Part shown: piece after piece, positions 26,474-35,337 of the stretch
Numbering within the stretch: position 1 is the stretch's first letter
How the letters are laid out: each line of letters opens with the position of its first letter
Source: SZAS-79 sp963844255
GTDB taxonomy: Bacteria > Pseudomonadota > Gammaproteobacteria > Burkholderiales > SG8-39
Reading direction: 5' to 3'
Assembly: GCA_963844255.1 (NCBI GenBank)
Contig: CAWJNP010000069.1
Coordinates: forward strand, 5,173 to 69,172
DNA length: 64,000 bases
Made by a program: the position numbers and the translations under genes
The notes under the pieces: model-generated
Database searches by the model: none
Told to the model about the DNA's origin: nothing
The model's input: only the letters and a program-made list of their open reading frames with translations

Positions 26474-28108
26474 TTAGGCGCGCTCACGTTCGCGAATTGC
26501 GCCTGCCACCGCCTCGGAAACGGCAGGCACCACGCGGGGGTCGAGCGGATCGACGATGATGCGATCCGCCGTCACCTCGCCGAGCAATTCGGCAATCGCG
26601 CGGGCGGCCACCACGTAGTCCGACCGTTGGTATGAGGTGGCATCGGTCAGGAAGCCACCGGCCTTGTGAATCGACGGGAACCCGAGAACGTTGTTGACCC
26701 CATTGGGAACGTCCGAGCGACCGGTTCCGACGAACGCTGCACCCGCATCGCGGAATCTTTTATATGCGATGGCGACGTCTTCATGAATCGTCGTCAGAAT
26801 TTCCGGATTGGGATTGGCCATCGAGATGATTCCGGGACGTTCGTTCATCATGCGCATGTGCTGCACGGTAAACGGAGTCCGCTTGCCGGCTTCCGCAGCA
26901 GACAAGCCCACGTAGATGTCCGCGCCCTGGAGCCCGTTCTCCCAGGACCCGGTACGCCCGGAGGCGTTGATGATGGCTGCAAGCTGGTTCTTTTCGTCGT
27001 TCATCCCGGCCTTGCGGCCGGCATGCAACAGCCCTTTGGAGTCAGCCATCTGCATGGAGCCGGGATTGACACCGGCCGCGATCATGATGAGCGCAACGCC
27101 AATGGCGCCTGCACCGGCGCCCTGAAAATGGATGGCCAGTTCGCTCAACGGCTTGCCCGTCAATTTTGCCCCATTGATGAGCGCAGCAGCGACCACGATT
27201 CCCGTACCCCATTGATCATCGTCGAAAACGGGGATGGCGATCTTGTCCTGAAGTTTTCTTTCAACCTCGAAAGAGTGCGGCGAGGACAGGTCCTCAAGAT
27301 TGATTGAGCCGCCGCGCTCAGGCAGAATTTTGGTGAGCAATTCGACGATTTTGTCTGGGTCGGTTTCATCCAGTACCAGGCTGATCGCCGGAATATCCGC
27401 GAGGCCTGCAATCAGTATGGCCTTCCCGGTCATGACCGGGGCACCGGGCTGGGGTCCGATATCGCCCAGGCCAAGGATGGCGGTTCCGTCGGTGATGATG
27501 TAGACCGCCTTGCCGATGGCGGCGATCTTTTCCTTGATGGCGGCCAGATTGGATGCGCGACTGACCGGAATGATCAAATTCGTGTGTGACAGCGCCTTGG
27601 CAAGACTGTAGAGCGCGTTGGCCCTGCGCAAGACGGCTTGTCGAGCCCGATCATCGGCAATATCTGCCGCAAACAAGCGCAAGTCGATCGATTCCCACAG
27701 AAGGTGTTTGATGATGTTGCAAATGAATCCGACACCCGGCGTGTAGACCTCCGCGAGCACCTTCAGCGAAGGAACCCTGACGCGGCGCTCATCGCCGACC
27801 GGATAGCAGGGGTAGTGAATTGCGTCCAGATAGGATTGGACGAAGTCCGTCGTGGCGCCGCCCTGGTAACCGCCGGCAAGGTACGGCATCGACGATCGAA
27901 AACTGGCATGGCCGGGCACATTGAAGCGCCTGAGAATTTCGGAGACCTGCTCGGGCGAAATCAGCTTGTCGTTGCCATGCTGCACGATGCCGAGTTTGCG
28001 GACGATGGCAGCAATCTCAGGTGAATTCGGGAATTGGCGCACCGGCTTGGACAGACTCACCTCGAAAGGCTCGAGGGACATTGCGGTTGGTTTCCCTGGC
28101 AGGCTCAT
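26474..28108 (-). CDS. Divergent malic enzyme-like oxidoreductase
   Basis: A 544-residue protein with malic-enzyme architecture: EVYTPGVGFICN (catalytic Tyr region), ILGLGDIGPQPGAPVMTGKA (catalytic Lys), IPVFDDDQWGTGIVVAAALI, dinucleotide loop HFQGAGAGAIGVALIMIAAG, and IISMANPNPEILTTIHEDVA. Classical enzymes have HDDQHGT; here both His are changed (DDDQWGT), so the substrate may not be malate. Codon use looks less GC-rich than the neighbours, hinting at transfer. ATG 28108 follows GAGGAAG. It is co-transcribed with the Bug gene. Confidence 0.85.
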   Translation of the reverse strand: MSLPGKPTAMSLEPFEVSLSKPVRQFPNSPEIAAIVRKLGIVQHGNDKLISPEQVSEILRRFNVPGHASFRSSMPYLAGGYQGGATTDFVQSYLDAIHYPCYPVGDERRVRVPSLKVLAEVYTPGVGFICNIIKHLLWESIDLRLFAADIADDRARQAVLRRANALYSLAKALSHTNLIIPVSRASNLAAIKEKIAAIGKAVYIITDGTAILGLGDIGPQPGAPVMTGKAILIAGLADIPAISLVLDETDPDKIVELLTKILPERGGSINLEDLSSPHSFEVERKLQDKIAIPVFDDDQWGTGIVVAAALINGAKLTGKPLSELAIHFQGAGAGAIGVALIMIAAGVNPGSMQMADSKGLLHAGRKAGMNDEKNQLAAIINASGRTGSWENGLQGADIYVGLSAAEAGKRTPFTVQHMRMMNERPGIISMANPNPEILTTIHEDVAIAYKRFRDAGAAFVGTGRSDVPNGVNNVLGFPSIHKAGGFLTDATSYQRSDYVVAARAIAELLGEVTADRIIVDPLDPRVVPAVSEAVAGAIRERERA

Positions 28109-28243
28109 TTTGTCTTCCTCAAAAGTCGGCAGCTTACGCCCTCGACTCGATCAGCGTCCACGTCGTGTTGACGTTGCCTGATCGCGCCGCCCGGTGTGCG
28201 GCGTATGGCGGTCCGCGGCTGCCGGACGGAATCGACGCGTAGT

Positions 28244-28290
28244 CCTGATTCGGTCTAGACTCCGGAGCATAAAACTCCTGAGGAATCAGG
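28244..28290. repeat. Inverted repeat before the acyl-CoA dehydrogenase gene
   Basis: CCTGATTC (28244-28251) and GAATCAGG (28283-28290), exact arms 31 bp apart, with a small CTCCGGAG dyad between. It lies in the 250-bp divergent space between the malic-enzyme-like and acyl-CoA dehydrogenase genes and may be a regulator site or a stem in the leader. Confidence 0.35.
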
Positions 28291-28358
28291 AATGCTCAAA
28301 GCCGTGGCGCTTGTCTGCGGCATTGCAACCTGCCTTTCATCCATAGCGGAGCGGCGTC

Positions 28359-29543
28359 ATGGACCTGAACTACTCCAAAGAAGAACTCGCCTTTCGCGAC
28401 GAAGTCCGTGGCTGGCTGAAAGAAAGCCTTCCTGGCGACCTGCGCAACAGGGTCACCGGCGGCCGTGACCTGGGCCGGGAGGACCTGCTGCGCTGGCATC
28501 GGATTCTGGCTCGCAAAGGCTGGGTAGCACCGGCCTGGCCTCAGGAATGGGGCGGCACCGGCTGGAACGTCGCGCAGCGCTTCATATTCGAAGAGGAATG
28601 CGGCTACGCGGGTACGCCACCGCTGATTTCCTTTGGCCTGGCCATGTGCGGCCCAGTCCTGCTGAAGTTCGGGACCGATGCGCAAAAGAAGCGCTTCCTG
28701 CCGCGGATCTACGACGGCGAGGACGTCTGGTGCCAGGGCTATTCCGAGCCGGGTTCGGGATCCGACCTCGCCTCGCTCAAGACCACGGCGACCCGGCAAG
28801 GCGACCGATACATCGTCAACGGCCAGAAGATCTGGACCTCAGGCGCGCACTACGCGGACTGGATCTTCTGCCTGGTGCGTACCGAGTCGAGGCTGGCCAA
28901 GCGCCAGGAGGGCATCTCGTTCCTGCTGATCGACATGAAGACGCCGGGGATCACCGTGCGCCCGCTGATGCTCATGGCAAGCGCACACCATGTGAACGAA
29001 GTGTTCTTCGACAACGTCGAAGTGCCGGCGGAAAACCTGGTGTTCGAGGAAGGCAAGGGCTGGACCGTGGCCAAGTACCTGCTCGGGCACGAACGCATGA
29101 ACACCGCGCGCATTGGCAGCTCCAAGCGCGAACTCGTCCAGCTCAAGGCGTTTGCGGCAAAGCAGATGTCCGGCGGGCGTTCGCTGATGGAGGACACCCG
29201 CTTTCGCGACAAGGTGGCGTTGCTGGAAGTCGAGCTGCTGGCCCTCGAAATTACCAACCTCAGGTTCCTCGACCAGATGCGTCGTACCGGGCAGCCGCCA
29301 GGCGCCGATGTATCGATGCTGAAGATCAAGGGCACCGAAATACAGCAGGCGCTGACCGAACTCATGATGCAGGCCGCGGGGCCGATGGCGCAGCCCTACC
29401 AGCCTGTAGATGGACCCGGCGACTTCGATGAGTACGCCGCCGTGCTCGCGCCGCGCTACTGCAATTTCCGCAAGACCTCGATCTATGCCGGCTCGAACGA
29501 AATCCAGAGGAACATCATTGCCAAGATGACTTTGGGGCTATGA
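28359..29543 (+). CDS. Acyl-CoA dehydrogenase
   Basis: A 394-residue FAD enzyme introducing a 2,3 double bond into acyl-CoA. Landmarks: WCQGYSEPGSGSDLASLKT (flavin and substrate contacts), IVNGQKIWTSGAHYADWIF, EVFFDNVEVPAENLVFEEGK and, at the end, KTSIYAGSNEIQRNIIAKM. It is alone on this strand. The acyl chain length or type is not evident. The opening DLNYSKEELAFRDEVRGWL is typical of the branch that often acts in catabolic clusters for cyclic or branched acids. Confidence 0.92.
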   Translation: MDLNYSKEELAFRDEVRGWLKESLPGDLRNRVTGGRDLGREDLLRWHRILARKGWVAPAWPQEWGGTGWNVAQRFIFEEECGYAGTPPLISFGLAMCGPVLLKFGTDAQKKRFLPRIYDGEDVWCQGYSEPGSGSDLASLKTTATRQGDRYIVNGQKIWTSGAHYADWIFCLVRTESRLAKRQEGISFLLIDMKTPGITVRPLMLMASAHHVNEVFFDNVEVPAENLVFEEGKGWTVAKYLLGHERMNTARIGSSKRELVQLKAFAAKQMSGGRSLMEDTRFRDKVALLEVELLALEITNLRFLDQMRRTGQPPGADVSMLKIKGTEIQQALTELMMQAAGPMAQPYQPVDGPGDFDEYAAVLAPRYCNFRKTSIYAGSNEIQRNIIAKMTLGL

Positions 29544-29616
29544 CGACCGGATTCCACGCGCCCCTGCACTGACACCTGCGGCCCCGTCGCCGCGCGGATC
29601 GACGCAGGTTCGCCCT

Positions 29617-30921
29617 TCAATCCGCGAGATTATCTGCCACCAGTTCCAGCAGGCTTTCGGCGGTCTTGCCCCACTGCGCGTGCTTCGCGCCCATGTTCAG
29701 CGTGATGCGACACTGTCCACAACTGGTGACAAAGTGCTCGGCGCCGGTTGCGTCGACCTGGCTGCGCTTCATGTCGAATACCTTGTGGCGCAGTGGTGCC
29801 GCGCGCTGGTTCGATACGACACCACCACCCCCGCCACAGCAAAAGCCCGTCACGCCGTGGTTTTGCAGCTCGATCAATTCGAACCCGAGCGCAGCCATCA
29901 CGCGCCGTGCCGCGGCTTCCAGACCGCCCCGCCGCACGATCTGGCAGGGGTCGTGAAAGGTCCCGGTTTCGCCGATCTGCTTCACTTTGATACGGCCGGC
30001 GGCCAGTTCCTCGTCCAGAAACTCGGTCATGTGGATGATGCGGACCGGCAGTTCCTTGCCATACCATTTGGCGGCCTCCCAGCGCGCCGCCCCGTACGCG
30101 TGGCCGCATTCGGGCAGCAATATTGTCTTTGCGCCGATCTTCTGCGCAGTGTCGACCAGGGCACGAGTGAGCCGTTCCTGCAATTCAAGATCGCCATTGT
30201 TGAAACCGACGTTCGATGCGTCGAACCCGCCCCGTTGCATCGTCCACTTAGCACCCGTACGGTTCAGAATCTTCGCAGCGGCCGCGAGGGATTTCGTATG
30301 CTCACTCAATTCTGCCGGCGCAGCGGTGACAAGAATGTCGGCCTCCGGCAGATCACACGGAATCTCTACGCCATGCTGCTGCGCCACCTCCGCGAGGATG
30401 TCAGGCAGATCTTCCGCCGGTGTCGCAGTGCTGCCCCACTGCCGCGCCGTGCGGTCCATCAAGGCCAATCGATCGGGAAGCAACCCGGCCTTGAACATGC
30501 CGTGACGCGCTTCCTTCACCAGTTCGGCGATGTCGATACCCATCGGACAGACGAGGGTGCAGCGACCACACATGTTGCACGAGTCGTAAATCAACTCCTG
30601 CCAGTTCTCGAGGTCCGCGATCCCGGGTTTCTTCGCCAGCCCGAGAGCGCGTACCAGCGGCGCAAACGGACTGGCCTCGCGCAGGTACGCGCGGCGCAGG
30701 GGCTCGAGTTTGAGCACCGGCGTGTACTTCGCATCGCCCGTCGCAAGGTAAAAATGGCAGGCGTCCGCGCACAAGCCACAGTGCACGCAGGACTCGAGAT
30801 GCAGCGCGGTCGTCACGCCAAACTCGCGTACAAAGCTGCCGATCGCGGCTTCGACCCGCTGTTCGTCGCTCTGCTCACCCTGCTTGTCGAACGCCGGCTT
30901 TCCGGCTGCAATCTGATTCAT
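29617..30921 (-). CDS. Heterodisulfide-reductase-like iron-sulfur protein with CCG domain
   Basis: A 434-residue cytoplasmic electron-transfer subunit. Two [4Fe-4S] motifs of the CxxCxxCxxxC type: CVHCGLCADAC near 45-55 and CNMCGRCTLVC near 115-125. The CCG-type cysteine cluster site is in GFCCGGGGGVVSNQ near 380, with a preceding FHDPCQIVRRGG. ATG 30921 overlaps the upstream gene by four bases. With that partner, it resembles the HdrD/DsrK plus DsrM pair that passes electrons to or from quinones. Confidence 0.88.
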   Translation of the reverse strand: MNQIAAGKPAFDKQGEQSDEQRVEAAIGSFVREFGVTTALHLESCVHCGLCADACHFYLATGDAKYTPVLKLEPLRRAYLREASPFAPLVRALGLAKKPGIADLENWQELIYDSCNMCGRCTLVCPMGIDIAELVKEARHGMFKAGLLPDRLALMDRTARQWGSTATPAEDLPDILAEVAQQHGVEIPCDLPEADILVTAAPAELSEHTKSLAAAAKILNRTGAKWTMQRGGFDASNVGFNNGDLELQERLTRALVDTAQKIGAKTILLPECGHAYGAARWEAAKWYGKELPVRIIHMTEFLDEELAAGRIKVKQIGETGTFHDPCQIVRRGGLEAAARRVMAALGFELIELQNHGVTGFCCGGGGGVVSNQRAAPLRHKVFDMKRSQVDATGAEHFVTSCGQCRITLNMGAKHAQWGKTAESLLELVADNLAD

Positions 30922-31601
30922 GCCCGGACCCCCCGATGGCCGAAACGAATCCCGGTGGCACCTCGCGAAAAGGCGAACAGAAACGCATGCATCAGCTTGC
31001 CGAACGGGAACCACACAAGCAGCAACTCGAGCGTCAGGAGATGGAGCGCAAGCGGCGTCCGGTACAGCACATCTGCCCGCATCAGAGAGGTCGCCGAGGG
31101 CTCAACCAACACCGCCATGCCGGTGACGACCGGTAGAAACACAATAACCCACGTAATCCAGTCGTCGAACCCCGAAATCCTCCTTCGTACCGGATCGCTG
31201 AAGCGCAGCGCCAGGGCAAGCAGCAGGGCGACGATTGTCACGCTTGCCGACACGTACATCGCGGCATCGGGCAGCGCAGGCCACGTCAATCCGGTCACGC
31301 GCCGAACAAACGCGATATGGGGTGCATAACCGAAAAAAACCAACGCCAGGCCGATATGAAAGACATAGCCATTGAGCGTAACGGCCAGCGTGCGCTGTGC
31401 GAACTCCCGTCGCGGCCACATGCCGCGCAGGATGGCGTGGCCTGCTGCCGCGAAGGTCGAGGGGGCACCCGCTCGGGCCGGGGAAAGATCGGGCAGGCGC
31501 GGCCTCATCAGGACGCCCACCATGCGCCACGCCGTACCCAGCAAAAACACGGCGCCGGCAAACCATAGCGCGGGGCCGCGCGCAATTTCGAGCAGATCCA
31601 T
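30918..31601 (-). CDS. NarI-like membrane cytochrome b subunit
   Basis: A 227-residue membrane protein with about five hydrophobic segments (WFAGAVFLLGTAWRMVGVLM, VFHIGLALVFFGYAPH, VSASVTIVALLLALAL and WVIVFLPVVTGMAVLV, then LLTLELLLVWFPFGKLMHAF). The conserved His in FHIGLAL and KLMHAFLFAFSR match the heme-b ligands of the nitrate-reductase gamma-like family. It is coupled by ATGA overlap to the Fe-S protein, so the two form one quinone-linked complex (inference). Confidence 0.85.
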   Translation of the reverse strand: MDLLEIARGPALWFAGAVFLLGTAWRMVGVLMRPRLPDLSPARAGAPSTFAAAGHAILRGMWPRREFAQRTLAVTLNGYVFHIGLALVFFGYAPHIAFVRRVTGLTWPALPDAAMYVSASVTIVALLLALALRFSDPVRRRISGFDDWITWVIVFLPVVTGMAVLVEPSATSLMRADVLYRTPLALHLLTLELLLVWFPFGKLMHAFLFAFSRGATGIRFGHRGVRA

Positions 31602-31776
31602 AACGCATCCCGAAAGTAACAGTCAGTAGCCGAGAATAGGAAATCCGGCGGCTTGGCGCTTGACCGAGATCAAATCCAGGCCATGAGACCCGCGAGGCGC
31701 CGGCTCTGCTGCACGGCATATTGACCGGGGACTACCGGCAGGCGCAACATCCTCGACCCTCTCAACGGAGAAAACC

Positions 31777-32598
31777 ATGCAGCGATTGACCGGCTTGCTC
31801 TCTACCGTCCTGTGCGTCGGCGTCCTGACTGCGGTTCCCGCATCTGCGCAGATCGCCCCCGAAGTCACGCTCACGCGCCTGGATTGCGGCACCGACGCCA
31901 CGCCGAGGGACATCTCGCGCTTCTCCGACACCTTCGCCTACCCGGATCAGAGCCGGCCGTTCACGTTCAGCTGCTACCTGATCAAGCACGGCAACGACTA
32001 CATGGTCTGGGATACGGGCTTCGTGCCGGGCTCCAACCCCAACGCACCGAAGGTCAGCCTGACGGATCAGCTCGCGCAGCTCAAGCTCACACCGGATCAG
32101 GTCAAGTTCGTGGGCATCAGCCATTACCATGCCGACCACACCAGCCAGTTGCCTTCGCTGCCGAAATCGATGCTGCTCATCGGCAAGGGCGACTGGGAAG
32201 CGGTGAACGCGCCCAAGCCCGCGCCCGGCGTGAACGCCGCGGCATTCACGCACTGGATTAGCGGCGGTGGAAAGTTCGAGATCGTGGCCCAGGACAAGGA
32301 TGTGTTCGGGGACGGGACCGTCGTCATGCTGAACACGCCCGGGCATACCCCCGGCCATCACAGCCTGATGGTCAGCCTGAAGGAGAAAGGCAAGGTGCTG
32401 CTCACCGGCGACCTTGCCCACTTCCACGAAAACTACGACTCGAACGGCGTGCCGAGCTTCAATACCGACCGCGCCGAGTCCCTGGCCTCGCTTGATCGCT
32501 TCAAGAAAATCGTGGCGAACCTGAAGGCGACCGTGATCATCCAGCACGATTCGCGCGACATCGACAAGCTGCCGGCGTTCCCTGCTGCCGCCAGGTAG
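31777..32598 (+). CDS. Secreted metallo-beta-lactamase-fold hydrolase, lactonase-like
   Basis: A 273-residue protein with a signal peptide ending ASAQ. Zinc site SHYHADHTSQ (HxHxDH), a second His in NTPGHTPGHHSLMVSL, and bridging Asp in LLTGDLAHFHENY. Similar sequences include N-acyl homoserine lactonases and related lactonases. The signal peptide suggests a periplasmic or outer location, which differs from classical cytoplasmic AiiA. Substrate not proven. Confidence 0.85.
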   Translation: MQRLTGLLSTVLCVGVLTAVPASAQIAPEVTLTRLDCGTDATPRDISRFSDTFAYPDQSRPFTFSCYLIKHGNDYMVWDTGFVPGSNPNAPKVSLTDQLAQLKLTPDQVKFVGISHYHADHTSQLPSLPKSMLLIGKGDWEAVNAPKPAPGVNAAAFTHWISGGGKFEIVAQDKDVFGDGTVVMLNTPGHTPGHHSLMVSLKEKGKVLLTGDLAHFHENYDSNGVPSFNTDRAESLASLDRFKKIVANLKATVIIQHDSRDIDKLPAFPAAAR

Positions 32599-32638
32599 GC
32601 CCGCGGGGGACCGGGAACCGACTTCGGCCCCGGTTCCC

Positions 32639-32866
32639 ATGCCCAACCGGGTCTGCGCCTCGCTCCAGAATCGCGAAGGCGACCACTGCGTCGACCTGTT
32701 CGTGCGCGAGGACGGCAGCTTCGGGTTCGAGGAATACCGGCGGGACGCCGAGGACCAGAAGGGATGGTTCTCCTTGCAGCGCTATTCGAGCCGTGTTTTC
32801 GCCGCACAGGAACTCGCTCTGGCATCCGCGCGCGCGACCATCGCATGGCTCGCGGACGAAGAATAA
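32639..32866 (+). CDS. Small conserved-looking hypothetical protein
   Basis: A 75-residue acidic protein: CVDLFVREDGSFGFEEYRRD, then W-F-S-L-Q and a C-terminal helical LASARATIAWL. Both the composition and the codon use match real genes. The ribosome site is weak. I do not know the family. Confidence 0.55.
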   Translation: MPNRVCASLQNREGDHCVDLFVREDGSFGFEEYRRDAEDQKGWFSLQRYSSRVFAAQELALASARATIAWLADEE

Positions 32867-32927
32867 GCGTACGGTCGTGGGCGCCCGTGCGCGAGATCCA
32901 ATCGAGGCCAAAAAGGGGAACTCTTGA

Positions 32928-33317
32928 ATGTTGAAAGTGCATGTTCTAGACGAGCTTTACCGCCATTCCAGCAACGTGGCACACGGTGTGGAGGTGCCTG
33001 CGGGAGCGCGTCTCCTGTTCACGAACGGTCAAGTTGGGACCAAACCCGACGGAACTACTCCGGCAACAACCGCGGAGCAGGCCGAAGTCGTATTCACTCG
33101 CCTCGCAGCAGTCCTTGACGCGGCGCGCATGGCCCTCTCTGATATTGTGCGACTCACGGTATTTCTTACTGACCGGGATGATGTAAGAACATTTGTAGAA
33201 GTACGCGACCGAGTCATGGGTGAACACAAACCAGGTGCGATCATTCTGATCGTCAAGGGGTTGGCAAGACCGGAATTGAAGATTGAGATCGAGTCTATTG
33301 CAGCGAAGGTCGACTGA
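32928..33317 (+). CDS. RidA family (YjgF/UK114) protein
   Basis: A 129-residue protein. Family marks: LFTNGQVGTKPDGTTPATTA, EVVFTRLAAVLDAARMALSD and VRLTVFLTDRDDVRTFVEVR. RidA deaminates reactive enamine/imine intermediates using a conserved Arg; the expected position in the C-terminal part is LARPELKIEIES, which keeps ArgPro. Ribosome site AGGGGA. It lies at the start of a visibly lower-GC stretch. Confidence 0.88.
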   Translation: MLKVHVLDELYRHSSNVAHGVEVPAGARLLFTNGQVGTKPDGTTPATTAEQAEVVFTRLAAVLDAARMALSDIVRLTVFLTDRDDVRTFVEVRDRVMGEHKPGAIILIVKGLARPELKIEIESIAAKVD

Positions 33318-33470
33318 ATGTCACACCTGAGTGCCGTTGATGGTCTATTTCACCCCGACCACGAGATACCCGAAGGTGCTGCACGACAACGCGGTCACGT
33401 CGTTCGCTGCGTTTACCGCGGACGCTGGACCTCGCTCAAACCAGGCGTCGCCGTCCTCATATTGCCATGA
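33318..33470 (+). CDS. Possible 50-residue protein between RidA and PACE genes
   Basis: The ATG follows the RidA stop directly (TGAATG), and its TGA overlaps the ATG of the next gene (ATGA). The 50 residues include HPDHEIPEGAARQRGHVVRC and VYRGRWTSLKPGVAVLILP. I know no homologue. The exact junctions on both sides are either coincidence or translational coupling of a real small gene. There is no separate ribosome site. Confidence 0.35.
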   Translation: MSHLSAVDGLFHPDHEIPEGAARQRGHVVRCVYRGRWTSLKPGVAVLILP

Positions 33471-33901
33471 ACCCCGGAACCCGACGCGTGCTTCAAGCCG
33501 TCCTGTACGAGGCCTTCGCCATTGCCTTCGTCGGCCCGGTATTGAGCGTCATCTTCGACAAACCACCTGCCTCAACCATCGGCCTCGCCTTCGTTCTGTC
33601 GAGCATTGCACTCGGGTGGAGCTATGTGTTCAACACACTCTTCGAGCGCTGGGAGTCACGTCAATCCGTGCGAGGGCGGTCTTTCGCCAGGCGCCTGGTA
33701 CATGGTGTTGGCTTCGAGGGTGGCCTTGTATTCATACTGATCCCGGTCATGGCACTCTGGCTCAACATTTCACCCCTCAACGCATTTCTGGCCAATCTCG
33801 GCCTCCTGGCATTCTTCTTCGTCTATGCCATTTCTTTCACGTGGGCTTTCGATCGCGTGTTCGGCCTTCCGGAGTCCGCGGTGAAGCACAGTGAGGCCTG
33901 A
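33467..33901 (+). CDS. PACE family multidrug efflux transporter
   Basis: A 144-residue inner-membrane protein with four hydrophobic helices in two BTP repeats (about 10-65 and 80-138). Motifs RRVLQAVLYEAFAIAFVGPV, SSIALGWSYVFNTLFERWES, RLVHGVGFEGGLVFILIPVM and ISFTWAFDRVFG are diagnostic. PACE proteins export chlorhexidine and other biocides by proton exchange. The start overlaps the tiny ORF before it. Confidence 0.88.
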   Translation: MNPGTRRVLQAVLYEAFAIAFVGPVLSVIFDKPPASTIGLAFVLSSIALGWSYVFNTLFERWESRQSVRGRSFARRLVHGVGFEGGLVFILIPVMALWLNISPLNAFLANLGLLAFFFVYAISFTWAFDRVFGLPESAVKHSEA

Positions 33902-33958
33902 CCCCTCGCGCAAGCTGAGCACCGTGCCATCTTCTGGGACTGGATTGAAGGAAGCGCA

Positions 33959-34360
33959 ATGACACCGGAGTACCTGTTCGTCTACGGGACCCTGCGTCGA
34001 GGTACTGACACCAACATGCACCGCCTGCTGGCGCAGCATTCGGATTTCGTGGGGGACGCGATCTTCCAGGGCCGTTTATACAAGATCGACTATTACCCTG
34101 GCGCGGTGTCCTCCGTCGATCCTGCGCATCGGGTCAGCGGCGAGGTTTACGCTCTGCGTGAACCCGCAACGGTTCTTCCTGAGTTGGATGCCTACGAAGA
34201 ATGCGGGCCTGGATCTGCCGAGCCCACCGAATACGTTCGCGCCCTGCAGGAGGTCGTACTGGACAACGGCCACAGGTTGATGGCGTGGGTCTATGTATAT
34301 CAGCACCCCACTGTGGGACTCACGGAAATAGCTTCCGGCGATTTTTTGCGCACAACATAG
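33959..34360 (+). CDS. Gamma-glutamylcyclotransferase-like protein (AIG2/YtfP family)
   Basis: A 133-residue protein. Opening YLFVYGTLRRGTDTNMHRLL holds the substrate-binding YGxLR; the catalytic Glu is in LDAYEECGP. The family trims gamma-glutamyl groups from peptides or glutathione. The actual reaction of this branch is unknown. It faces the converging E1-beta gene with a 14-bp gap. Confidence 0.85.
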   Translation: MTPEYLFVYGTLRRGTDTNMHRLLAQHSDFVGDAIFQGRLYKIDYYPGAVSSVDPAHRVSGEVYALREPATVLPELDAYEECGPGSAEPTEYVRALQEVVLDNGHRLMAWVYVYQHPTVGLTEIASGDFLRTT

Positions 34361-34374
34361 TCCGGGCTTGCGGC

Positions 34375-35337
34375 TCAGCGCGAAGCAATGATCCGCCTTG
34401 CCGCCGCCACGATCTTCGCCGCATCCATGCGTGCCTCGTTTTCCAGCGTCTGCGCGTAACCCACGGGAATGCGCGGTGCACCCAGACGCGCGACCTTCAC
34501 GCCGAGCGCCTCGGCCACGGTCGCTGCAACCTCTGCACCGAATCCTGCGACCTGCACGGATTCGTGCACGACGAGGAGTCGCCCGGTTTTTGCGCACGAC
34601 GCCAGAACGGCATCGCGATCCCACGGCCACAGCGTCCTCAGGTCAAGTACCTCTACCGACACGCCCGAGCCTGCCAGCTGCTCCGCAGCGGCCATCGCAT
34701 CGTGCACCGCACGCGACCACGCGACGATGGTGAGATCCGTCCCGGAGCGCGCGATCCGCGCCTTGCCCAAGGGCACCTCGTCGCCCGCCACGACTTCGCC
34801 CTCGCTGCCCCAGAGTTCCTTGTGCTCCATGTAGACGACCGGGTCGCCGCTCGCAAGGGACGCCTTCAGCAAGCCGTAGTTGTCGGCCGGCGTCGCGGGC
34901 GTGACCACGACCAGACCCGGAATGTGCGCAAACCAGGCTTCGAGCGACTGCGAGTGCTGCGCCGCCGAGGCGCTCCACAAGCCGATGGGCAGGCGCGCGA
35001 TCAGCGGCACCCGCCCCTGCCCGCCGAACATGTAGCGGTTCTTGGCCGCCTGGTTGACGAGTTCGTCGATCGCGCACAAGGCAAAGTCCACGACCCGCAT
35101 CTCCACCACGGGACGCAGCCCGGTCAGTGCCATGCCGACCGCGGCACCCATGATGGTGGCCTCCGAGATCGGCGTGTCGATGATGCGTTCCGCACCGAAC
35201 TCCTGCGGCAGGCCGCGGTACTGGCCGAACACGCCGCCGCGCCCGAGGTCCTCGCCCATCGCGATCACGGTCGGGTCGGCACGCATGACCTCCTGCAACG
35301 CGAGGCAGGCGGCCTGCGCATACGTCAGCCGGCTCAT
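34375..35337 (-). CDS. 2-oxo acid dehydrogenase E1 component, beta subunit (acetoin/pyruvate type)
   Basis: A 320-residue subunit. Landmarks: MGEDLGRGGVFGQYRGLPQE, ISEATIMGAAVGMALTGLRP, VVEMRVVDFALCAIDELVNQ and EVLDLRTLWPWDRDAVLAS. ATG 35337 overlaps the alpha stop by four bases (a GTG at 35343 is an alternative). With alpha it forms a heterotetramer that decarboxylates a 2-oxo acid or cleaves acetoin. E2 and E3 are not in the window. Confidence 0.93.
   Translation of the reverse strand: MSRLTYAQAACLALQEVMRADPTVIAMGEDLGRGGVFGQYRGLPQEFGAERIIDTPISEATIMGAAVGMALTGLRPVVEMRVVDFALCAIDELVNQAAKNRYMFGGQGRVPLIARLPIGLWSASAAQHSQSLEAWFAHIPGLVVVTPATPADNYGLLKASLASGDPVVYMEHKELWGSEGEVVAGDEVPLGKARIARSGTDLTIVAWSRAVHDAMAAAEQLAGSGVSVEVLDLRTLWPWDRDAVLASCAKTGRLLVVHESVQVAGFGAEVAATVAEALGVKVARLGAPRIPVGYAQTLENEARMDAAKIVAAARRIIASR

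Noticed and set aside
28292..28540. Short frame starting MLKAVALVCGIATCLSSIAE before the acyl-CoA dehydrogenase
   Set aside because: It resembles a signal peptide but then runs out of frame through the dehydrogenase gene, whose own start is clear.
32946..33227. A minus-strand frame opposite RidA
   Set aside because: RidA on the plus strand has clear family motifs and a ribosome site; the antisense frame has neither.
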